A stretch of DNA of 6,375 nt. Origin: a bacterium. GTDB lineage: Bacteria > Patescibacteriota > Microgenomatia > Levybacterales > UBA12049. The translations under genes were made by a program, and so were the position numbers. The stretch covers positions 1 to 6,375 of the forward strand of contig JAKAEF010000060.1 in the NCBI GenBank assembly GCA_021820025.1. Reading direction: 5' to 3'. The notes under the pieces are model-generated. The model was not told where the DNA came from. It did no database searches and saw only the letters and a program-made list of their open reading frames with translations. This document shows, one piece after another, positions 1 to 5,510 of the stretch (positions are counted from its first letter, which is position 1; every line of letters starts with the position of its first letter).

Positions 1-840
1 GAAACCAAGGCACTCTTGGACGACCCTGCTATGGCAGAAATGGTAGCAGACGAAATAAAGCGCCTGGAAGAAGAAAAGGCCCAAATAGAAGAAAGTTTAC
101 ATGGCCAAGAAGACGATGGAGATTCTTTAGATGAACGTAATGTTATTTTAGAGGTTAAGGGCGCAGCCGGAGGCGAAGAAGCAAAGCTTTGGGGAGATGA
201 GCTTTTACGTATGTACAGTCGTTTTGCGCAACTTAGAGGTTTTAAAGCAGAAGTAGTTGATGAAAACGTACTTAAAATTAGTGGCCACAATGCTTTTGGA
301 ACCTTTAAATACGAAGCAGGCGTCCATAGAGTCCAAAGAATCCCAGAAACAGAAAAACGAGGCCGCGTACACACCTCAACAGCCACAATTTCTATTTTGC
401 CAGAACTTGAAGATATTGATTTGCACATTAATCCAGAAGATATAGAATTTGAAGCGTTTCGGTCCGGGGGTCATGGTGGGCAAAATGTAAACAAAGTTTC
501 AACTGCTGTGCGTCTAAAACATAAGCCAACCGGTATTGTTGTAAGCTGCCAAACAGAACGTTTTCAAGGACAAAACCGAGAAATTGCTATGGAAATGCTT
601 CGAGCAAAATTATGGGAAATGGAAATTGAGAAAAGAAATGAAGAAATTGGTTCTTTAAAATCCACTCAAGTAGGCCGAGGTATGCGCTCTGAGAAAATAA
701 GAACATATAACTTCCCCCAAGACAGATTAACTGATCATAGAATTAATGAATCCTGGCATAATCTACCAAAAATAATGGATGGAGAAATTGATAGCGTTAT
801 TAACGACACAAAAGAAAATTTAGAAAAACCTACAGACTAA
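1..840 (+). CDS. prfA: Peptide chain release factor 1 (RF1), 5'-truncated by the window edge
   Basis: Class I release factor that reads UAA and UAG in the ribosomal A site and triggers hydrolysis of peptidyl-tRNA. The frame is open from base 1, so the first ATG at 31 is internal; 279 residues are visible against about 350-360 for the family, so roughly the first 70-80 are missing. Seen in order: an acidic helical stretch (end of domain 1), the codon-reading domain with the tripeptide PET at 343-351 in the context VQRIPETEKRGRVHTSTAT (RF1 has PxT where RF2 has SPF), the catalytic GGQ at 475-483, then PTGIVVSCQ and the RF1/RF2 signature RTYNFPQDRLTDHRI. Stop is TAA. Odd: the GGQ loop reads SGGHGGQNVNK, where well-studied RF1s have SSGAGGQ or SSGPGGQ followed by xVNTT. 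Base composition is visibly richer in G+C than the genes to its right. Its last 11 bases overlap the convergent acetyltransferase gene. Identification as RF1 is firm. Confidence 0.97.
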   Translation, partial: ETKALLDDPAMAEMVADEIKRLEEEKAQIEESLHGQEDDGDSLDERNVILEVKGAAGGEEAKLWGDELLRMYSRFAQLRGFKAEVVDENVLKISGHNAFGTFKYEAGVHRVQRIPETEKRGRVHTSTATISILPELEDIDLHINPEDIEFEAFRSGGHGGQNVNKVSTAVRLKHKPTGIVVSCQTERFQGQNREIAMEMLRAKLWEMEIEKRNEEIGSLKSTQVGRGMRSEKIRTYNFPQDRLTDHRINESWHNLPKIMDGEIDSVINDTKENLEKPTD

Positions 841-1303
841 GTGTTAACTCAATTTCATCTGTAATTGGTATACCATTCTCCCCTATTTCCGGAATTTCTG
901 GTTTTATTAAACGAGCTTTTTTTATTGAATTTTTATACATTGCAGTTGGAATAAATCCTCTTTTTTTATAAAATTCCTGAGCTTTTATATTGTCATTTGT
1001 TGTAACGACAATGATTTTTAAGTACCCTGCCATTTTCCCTTCTTCTTGTACTTTCTCTAAAAGAGCAGTACCAATCCCTTTTCCTGGAATTAAACTATTA
1101 AGAGAAATTATCAAAATTTTTTTATTCTTTATAGTATATGTTATTAATCCGACAGGACGTTTATTTTCTTCAGCAAGAAACCCTAATAATGTTTCTACTT
1201 TATATGAATTATTTCTAACAATAATCGTATCAGAACCCCAAAAATTTCGTAGCACTGCAGTAACAAATTGCTTATCTTCTTTTGTAATTTTTTTAATATT
1301 CAT
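830..1303 (-). CDS. GNAT-family N-acetyltransferase
   Basis: Predicted 157-residue cytosolic acetyltransferase that would move an acetyl group from acetyl-CoA to an amine; the substrate cannot be told. The GNAT fold shows as the strand ILIISLNSLI (63-72), the acetyl-CoA pyrophosphate loop PGKGIGTALL (73-82), strand IIVVTTN (97-103) and the late motif AQEFYKKRGF (108-117). The tail, with KPEIPEIGENGIPITDEIEL (134-153), resembles a recurrent GNAT C-terminus. The usual first residue of the Q/R-x-x-G-x-G/A loop is Pro73 here, a mild departure. Start is the ATG at 1303-1301, which shares one base with the TAA stop of the antiporter gene (TAATG), so translation is probably coupled by re-initiation; no Shine-Dalgarno sequence precedes it. 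Stop is TAG at 832-830, inside the end of prfA on the other strand. Family is confident, function unknown. Confidence 0.88.
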   Translation of the reverse strand: MNIKKITKEDKQFVTAVLRNFWGSDTIIVRNNSYKVETLLGFLAEENKRPVGLITYTIKNKKILIISLNSLIPGKGIGTALLEKVQEEGKMAGYLKIIVVTTNDNIKAQEFYKKRGFIPTAMYKNSIKKARLIKPEIPEIGENGIPITDEIELTLSL

Positions 1304-2982
1304 TATGAAAGATATTTTTTATCTTTTTCTCTTAACTCTTCTAATTTTTCTAACTCATCTGATTTTAACGTTTTAGCTATTTGTCTTCCTCCTGCAATGT
1401 GAGGAAGCACAACATAATCAACTCCCATTTTATAAAAGAACTTTGCTTCTTCTGCATCATATGCAACAACTATTATTTTTGCTTTATGATTTTTACTTCG
1501 TACTGATTTAATAATTAATACATTATCTTCAATATCTGTTAATGTTGAAATAATAATTTTTGCCTTTTCTATACATGCTTTTTCTTGAATATCAGAATCT
1601 ATAATATCGCCAAATATGCATGGGATATTTTTCTCTTGTAATTTTTTAACAACATCTGGATCAAAATCTACAACGACAACTTGCGAATCTAAATTCTCGA
1701 CCGTATTTAAAATTGTTTCTCCCATTCTTCTTGCACCAATTAACACAATATGATTTTCAAAATTTATTTCTGAACTAAGTGTTTCTTCTTTTCCTTTTTT
1801 CCATTCAAAAACATTTAAATATTTCTCCAAAAGTTTATATAGCTTACTGCTATGCATAATAAAGTATGTAGAAAAAATAAATGTTACTATTCCTATAATT
1901 GTTATAAGTGTAACAATATCTGAAGGAACTCTTCCCATTTTATTTGCTAAAACAATAATAATTAATGAAAATTCAGAAATTTGTGCAGTACTTATTCCCG
2001 CTAAAAAAGATGTTCGTTTTTTGTATCCCATAACACCCATAATTACCATCATAATTATTGGTTTACTTATTAAAACAAATGCAGATAAAATAATTGCTGG
2101 AATTATAACTTTTTCTATACTTCCAACTCCGAGCTGACTTCCTAGGAATACAAAAAAAAGAGTCACAAAGAAATCTCGCAAAGGTCTTACCTTTGCAACA
2201 ATGGAAAAATTCTCAGCAGCGTTTGCCAGAGCAACTCCTGCCAAAAATCCTCCTATTTCTATAGAGAAGCCAATTGCTGGCATGCTTATAATTGCAGATA
2301 ATCCAAATACCCATGCAAGACTGAATAGAAATAATGATTCTTCTGATCTCGCAATATGATGCAGTAATTTTGGTAACAATGTTTTACTCAAATAGATAAT
2401 TAAAGCAAATAAAACAATGCCTTTTAAGAAAACAACTAGTATAGAAAGTAATGTAAAGGTAATACTTATTTCTGGTTTTAGACCCGCAATAAACATAAGG
2501 AAAAATATTGCAAATAAATCTTGGACAAGTAAAAATCCAACTGAAATTTTTCCATATAAACTATGTAAATCTTTTTTATCTGCCAAAAGCTTTACAACAA
2601 TAATGGTGCTTGAGAATGTTAAGGCTACTCCAATAAAAAGACTTATAACAACAGAAAATCCAAACAATAAAGACACAAGAAAACTTAATACAAGAGTGGT
2701 AATAATTTGTAAAAATGCACTAATAAAAGCAATTTTTCCTATAGATTTTAATTCTGTTAAATTAAACTCAAGACCAAGTAAAAATAGAAGCAATGTTATT
2801 CCAAGCTCTGAAAAATTGCTTAAAACAACTAAATTTTGATGAGATGCTATTCCAAAAGGAATAATAAGCATACCTGTTAGAATATACGCAAGCATGGGAG
2901 GCTGTTTAAAAAATCGGAAGATCATTGCGAGTATTGCAGCAGCACAAATAATAAGAGTTAATTCAAAAAAAATGCTTCCCAT
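1303..2982 (-). CDS. KefB/KefC-type cation:proton antiporter (CPA2) with C-terminal RCK/TrkA-N domain
   Basis: Predicted 559-residue inner-membrane monovalent cation:H+ antiporter, most likely moving K+ or Na+ against protons. Residues about 5-375 hold roughly a dozen hydrophobic segments (Na_H_exchanger fold). Family marks include LLLFLLGLEF (64-73), TFSSTI (122-127), VQDLFAI (153-159, with the ion-site Asp155, matching the FQD of KefC), GGFLAGVALANA (244-255) and AQISEFSL (333-340). A short linker leads to a Rossmann-type RCK domain (about 410-535): HIVLIGARRMG (411-421), strand VVVVDFD ending at the ribose-binding acid Asp439, FGD (457-459), and YVVLPHIAGGRQIA (523-536). The usual GxGxxG is GARRMG, so the second Gly is Arg. 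A charged helical tail follows. Start ATG at 2982-2980 fits the family N-terminus; no Shine-Dalgarno sequence, but an extended -10 lies eight bases upstream. Followed by the GNAT gene through TAATG. Ion specificity and gating ligand are not determined. Confidence 0.93.
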   Translation of the reverse strand: MGSIFFELTLIICAAAILAMIFRFFKQPPMLAYILTGMLIIPFGIASHQNLVVLSNFSELGITLLLFLLGLEFNLTELKSIGKIAFISAFLQIITTLVLSFLVSLLFGFSVVISLFIGVALTFSSTIIVVKLLADKKDLHSLYGKISVGFLLVQDLFAIFFLMFIAGLKPEISITFTLLSILVVFLKGIVLFALIIYLSKTLLPKLLHHIARSEESLFLFSLAWVFGLSAIISMPAIGFSIEIGGFLAGVALANAAENFSIVAKVRPLRDFFVTLFFVFLGSQLGVGSIEKVIIPAIILSAFVLISKPIIMMVIMGVMGYKKRTSFLAGISTAQISEFSLIIIVLANKMGRVPSDIVTLITIIGIVTFIFSTYFIMHSSKLYKLLEKYLNVFEWKKGKEETLSSEINFENHIVLIGARRMGETILNTVENLDSQVVVVDFDPDVVKKLQEKNIPCIFGDIIDSDIQEKACIEKAKIIISTLTDIEDNVLIIKSVRSKNHKAKIIVVAYDAEEAKFFYKMGVDYVVLPHIAGGRQIAKTLKSDELEKLEELREKDKKYLS

Positions 2983-2990
2983 TTACAAAT

Positions 2991-2999
2991 ATTGTAGCA
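2991..2999 (-). promoter_or_regulatory. Extended -10 promoter candidate for the antiporter-GNAT unit
   Basis: Read on the minus strand the bases are TGCTACAAT, which is the extended -10 form TGnTAtAAT with one mismatch. The last T lies eight bases before the ATG of the antiporter at 2982, so transcription would begin within a base or two of the start codon, giving a leaderless or near-leaderless mRNA. The best -35 is poor: TTGTGA at a 19-base spacing; the better TTGTCA is 27 bases away and too far. The extended -10 could compensate. Predicted from sequence only. Confidence 0.5.
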
Positions 3000-3022
3000 G
3001 GTGTTAGCCAAGAAATCACAAT

Positions 3023-3051
3023 TTGACAAAACCAATTATTCTCTTTACTCT
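3023..3051 (+). promoter_or_regulatory. Promoter candidate for the secreted-protein gene
   Basis: A perfect -35 hexamer TTGACA lies at 3023-3028. With a 17-base spacer the -10 position falls on TACTCT (3046-3051), which matches TATAAT at only three of six places including the important first T, A and last T. A start seven bases downstream would be base 3058, exactly the A of the ATG, so a leaderless transcript is predicted. The -35 lies in the odd palindrome TTTGACAAA (3022-3030), in the middle of a divergent control region. Confidence 0.45.
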
Positions 3052-3057
3052 AAATGT

Positions 3058-3738
3058 ATGCGCAAAATTGTAATTATAACTGCTTTTGTTACAATTTCTT
3101 TACTATTTGTAACCAGTGTTTTGGCTCAAACAATGCCAAACAGAAATCAGCCTCCAAAACCTCCGCTCACTAATAATCAACCATCTGGAATACAACAAAT
3201 GCAGCGTCCTGGACCTAATGCTATATCTCAAAATTTTGAAGAGAAACCAGGAACAAATTCAGGTATGCGACCACTTGCCAATGGAAAGCCAAGTAGCCCT
3301 TCAGGAAATTTGCAGCAAAAATGTCAGACAATAGAAAAAGTAATTACTGATCAAGCTCAAAAAGGAACAGATATGCTAATAAAAATCTATCAACAACTTA
3401 ATTCAATATTTACTGGAGTGCAGAATTACTATTCGCAAAAATTGGTACCTAGTGGAGTTTCTTTACAAAATTATGAAGCTGTTGTTTCTACAGTACAAGC
3501 TTCTCAAAGCGCAGTTTTAACCAGTATTCAAACCGCCCAACAAGATGCAAAAAACTTTTCCTGCTCTGGGAATCAACCGGGACAACAAATTGCCCAATTT
3601 AGAATAACCATGCAACAAGCAATAAAAGCAACGATTGCATATAGAGATGCAGTAAAGATTTTTGTAGAAGAAGTATTAAAAGCTTCTCAAGATGTTACAG
3701 AAACAACAAATGCAACAGCAACTAATTCAGCAAAATAA
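3058..3738 (+). CDS. Secreted protein with Pro/Gln-rich linker and two-cysteine helical domain (uncharacterised)
   Basis: A 226-residue exported protein of unknown function. Residues 1-23 form a clear Sec signal peptide: basic MRK, a hydrophobic core (IVIITAFVTISLLFV), and a signal peptidase I site after SVLA with Gln24 next; there is no lipobox Cys. Residues 24-86 are rich in Pro, Gln, Asn and Gly, probably a disordered linker. Residues 87-212 look all-helical, starting with KCQTIEKVI (Cys89) and containing NYYSQKLVPSGVSLQNYE (123-140), FSCSG (Cys169) and FRITMQQAIKATIAYRDAV. The two cysteines could form a disulfide outside the cell. The tail is rich in Thr, Asn and Ala. The layout (Cys, helix, YYxxxxVPSG, helix, SCxG, QFR helix) recalls exported hypothetical proteins I associate with Microgenomates genomes; that is memory, not a search. 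ATG 3058 is chosen because it begins the signal peptide. The next gene follows after seven bases. Confidence 0.85.
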   Translation: MRKIVIITAFVTISLLFVTSVLAQTMPNRNQPPKPPLTNNQPSGIQQMQRPGPNAISQNFEEKPGTNSGMRPLANGKPSSPSGNLQQKCQTIEKVITDQAQKGTDMLIKIYQQLNSIFTGVQNYYSQKLVPSGVSLQNYEAVVSTVQASQSAVLTSIQTAQQDAKNFSCSGNQPGQQIAQFRITMQQAIKATIAYRDAVKIFVEEVLKASQDVTETTNATATNSAK

Positions 3739-3745
3739 TATAAAT

Positions 3746-4078
3746 ATGGATAATCAAATAAATCAAATGACATTACAAAAAAATAGTAATACACTCCGAT
3801 TTGCTATTTTTGTTTTTGGAATTATCTTACTTATTGCAATTCCTTTATATTCGATGCTCTTAGGAAGAATAATTACTCCACCTAAGAAAGCAATTACCCA
3901 AAAAGCACTGTTAGCTCCTCTTGCATCTCCAACGCCTATTCCTACGATTGCTCCTATGGCTATTGTTCATAGACAAGATATTAATGATGCACTTAAATTA
4001 ATAGATGGTACAGATACTTCAACTGTGGAGAAACAACTTGATCAATTAAATTCTACCGCTTCAAGTCTTAATCAATAA
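3746..4078 (+). CDS. Small single-pass membrane protein with Pro/Thr linker (uncharacterised)
   Basis: A 110-residue protein of unknown function. A polar N-terminus (MDNQINQMTLQKNSN) leads to one hydrophobic helix at about 17-39 (LRFAIFVFGIILLIAIPLY), then a short basic stretch, an Ala/Pro/Thr-rich linker with SPTPIPTIAP (61-70), and a predicted helix at about 77-108 (DINDALKLIDG, VEKQLDQLNS). The absence of positive charge before the helix apart from Lys12 and Arg18, together with Arg41, Lys47 and Lys48 after it, leaves the orientation open. It starts seven bases after the stop of the secreted-protein gene, so the two are probably co-transcribed and may act together at the envelope. ATG 3746 avoids overlap with the upstream gene; ATG 3767 (MTLQKNSN) is a possible shorter start. 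No Shine-Dalgarno sequence. It ends nine bases before the convergent phosphoribosyltransferase stop. Confidence 0.75.
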   Translation: MDNQINQMTLQKNSNTLRFAIFVFGIILLIAIPLYSMLLGRIITPPKKAITQKALLAPLASPTPIPTIAPMAIVHRQDINDALKLIDGTDTSTVEKQLDQLNSTASSLNQ

Positions 4079-4087
4079 TAAAAATAA

Positions 4088-4621
4088 TTATTTATGCAGT
4101 TCCCAATCTTTTGTTCCTAAACTTATTAATATTTCTTTTGCTTTTTCTTCATTATGAAACATTGATGCTAACTCCGCTTGCACTTCCCATACTTCATAAG
4201 GGAATATAATCCATTTGTCAGTACTTTCTACAGAAAAATCAGGAAGAAAAATAGCATGAGGTTTTGTATATGGAGCAACGGTAATTACTTTTTTAACTCC
4301 CAAAGATTCTAAATATGGAACTGCTTTTTTAAATGTTTTTCCCGTATCTGCAACATCATCTACGAGAATAATCGTTTTATTTTTTATATCTTTTGTTAAC
4401 TCTTGTGTAATAACTGGTTCTTTCTCTTGTTTTGTCCCAATATATGATGTAATAGAAATATTTGACATAGGTAATGAAAGAAAATCAGATAACAACCTTC
4501 CCATTACTACCCCACCTCTGGAAATTGCTACAATTTCATCGACCTGCGTTCCTTTTATTTTTTTTGAAAGGAGAACACAATCTGTATATAATCTCTCCCA
4601 AGAAATTTTGATAAACTCCAT
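4088..4621 (-). CDS. Purine phosphoribosyltransferase (xanthine/hypoxanthine type)
   Basis: A 177-residue type I phosphoribosyltransferase, expected to join a free purine base to PRPP to give the nucleotide and pyrophosphate, that is purine salvage in the cytosol. The PRPP-binding signature is complete: IILVDDVADTGKT (84-96) with the paired Asp88-Asp89. The pyrophosphate loop is SRGG (34-37) after the strand EIVAI. DKWIIFPYEVWE (135-146) resembles the base-binding end of the Hpt/Gpt-like group (COG2236 style), where Trp-(I/V)-x-F-P-(W/Y)-E is typical; this is recalled, not searched. The start is ATG 4621-4619, one base after the murB TAA. An in-frame ATG at 4657 would overlap murB by 35 bases and add a non-family N-terminus. 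A weak Shine-Dalgarno-like GGGGA, inside the end of murB, precedes the chosen start by eight bases. Last gene of the operon. Which base it prefers cannot be decided. Confidence 0.88.
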   Translation of the reverse strand: MEFIKISWERLYTDCVLLSKKIKGTQVDEIVAISRGGVVMGRLLSDFLSLPMSNISITSYIGTKQEKEPVITQELTKDIKNKTIILVDDVADTGKTFKKAVPYLESLGVKKVITVAPYTKPHAIFLPDFSVESTDKWIIFPYEVWEVQAELASMFHNEEKAKEILISLGTKDWELHK

Positions 4622-4622
4622 A

Positions 4623-5510
4623 TTAAAATTCCCCAATAAAACTAATTTCTGTTTCAAGAACTAATCCCAATTGGTCTGTAATTGTTTTCTGAATTTTATC
4701 TATTATATTCCTAACATCTAAAGCAGTGGCATTACCAGTATTTATAATAAAATTTGAATGCTTTGTAGATACTTCTGCTCCTCCACTTTTATACCCTGAC
4801 AATCCTACTTGCTGTATTAACCTTCCAGCTCCATACCCTTCTAATTTTTTAAAAATGGAACCGGCTGAAGTTTTTACAGCATTTTCTGGATGTTTTTCAT
4901 TGCGCCATTTTAGATTTTCTTCAATTCTTTTCTGGATAGTTTGAGGGTCATCCTGCTTTAGTTGGAATGTCGCATCAAGTACTATCTCATGTGTTTTGTG
5001 CAAAATACTCCAGTCATATGTAAATTCAAAATAATCTGCTTTTACTTCTTTAACAGTTGCATCTTTTTGCAAAATATGAGCACTTTTTACAATTGAACCA
5101 ATGTATTCTGTGTAGGTCCTATCTGCAGATAAAAAATGGAGATTTTGCCATAATGCCCCACCTACTGTTGATGGGATTCCTGCATAATGTTCAAACCCGG
5201 ATAATCCAATTTGTTGTGTCTTAGCAATGACATCTGCAATAATTACTCCACCTTCTGCGGTAACTTGTGCATTATGAATAGTAATATTTTTTGCCTCATT
5301 TTTAATTACTAATCCTCTAAAACCTTTATCTCCAATTAAAATATTTGCACCTGTTCCTAAAATAAAAAATGGCAGTGAATTTGCTTTTGCATATAATACT
5401 GCTTCTACTAATTCATCTTTGGAAGTAGCAATAACAAAGTAGTCAGCGGGACCTCCAATACCAAAGGTAGTATATTGAGCAAGTGGAACCGATTGTAAAA
5501 TGTTTATCAT
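4623..5510 (-). CDS. murB: UDP-N-acetylmuramate dehydrogenase (UDP-N-acetylenolpyruvoylglucosamine reductase)
   Basis: A 295-residue FAD enzyme that uses NADPH to reduce UDP-GlcNAc-enolpyruvate to UDP-MurNAc, the second committed step of peptidoglycan precursor synthesis in the cytosol. FAD domain: YTTFGIGGPADYFV (13-26), LGTGANILIGDKGFRGLVI (51-69) and GIPSTVGGALWQN (111-123). Substrate domain: SAGSIFKK (215-222) with the proton-donor Ser218, AGRLIQQVGLSGYKSGGAEV (228-247), STKHSNFIIN (248-257) and LETEISFIGEF (285-295) with the expected catalytic Glu288. Odd: the usual YRxS motif appears to be YDWS (165-168), so the conserved Arg is Asp, and the segment after WQN is LHFLS rather than AGA. 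ATG 5510 is chosen because it overlaps the htrA stop as ATGA; the upstream ATG at 5567 would overlap htrA by 61 bases. No Shine-Dalgarno sequence, so coupling to htrA is likely. Confidence 0.95.
   Translation of the reverse strand: MINILQSVPLAQYTTFGIGGPADYFVIATSKDELVEAVLYAKANSLPFFILGTGANILIGDKGFRGLVIKNEAKNITIHNAQVTAEGGVIIADVIAKTQQIGLSGFEHYAGIPSTVGGALWQNLHFLSADRTYTEYIGSIVKSAHILQKDATVKEVKADYFEFTYDWSILHKTHEIVLDATFQLKQDDPQTIQKRIEENLKWRNEKHPENAVKTSAGSIFKKLEGYGAGRLIQQVGLSGYKSGGAEVSTKHSNFIINTGNATALDVRNIIDKIQKTITDQLGLVLETEISFIGEF

Noticed and set aside
866..875. Palindrome TGGTATACCA, considered as a terminator stem or operator
   Set aside because: It has no loop, no T-tract follows, and it lies in the acetyltransferase coding sequence over Gly-Ile-Pro codons.
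2417..2839. Open frame on the plus strand opposite the antiporter gene
   Set aside because: It is a shadow of a strongly supported membrane protein gene and shows no domain or start signal of its own. The same holds for the other antisense frames at 990-1376, 4726-4944 and 5526-5822.
2991..3030. TTTGACAAA / TTTGTCAAA palindrome (3022-3030) as a shared -35 for both divergent promoters
   Set aside because: It fits the plus strand (17-base spacer) but is 27 bases from the minus-strand -10, which is too far for a sigma70-type promoter.
3001..3057. A GTG start at 3001 for the secreted protein, adding 19 residues
   Set aside because: The added residues would bury the signal peptide behind a polar leader, and the stretch carries the promoter candidates for both directions.
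4079..4093. A/T palindrome AAATAATTATTT (4082-4093) between convergent stops, considered as a bidirectional terminator
   Set aside because: It has no G/C pairs and no loop, so any hairpin would be very weak; nothing supports termination here.
4622..4657. An upstream ATG at 4657 for the phosphoribosyltransferase
   Set aside because: It runs through the conserved end of murB (LETEISFIGEF region); ATG 4621 lies one base after the murB stop and gives a normal family N-terminus.
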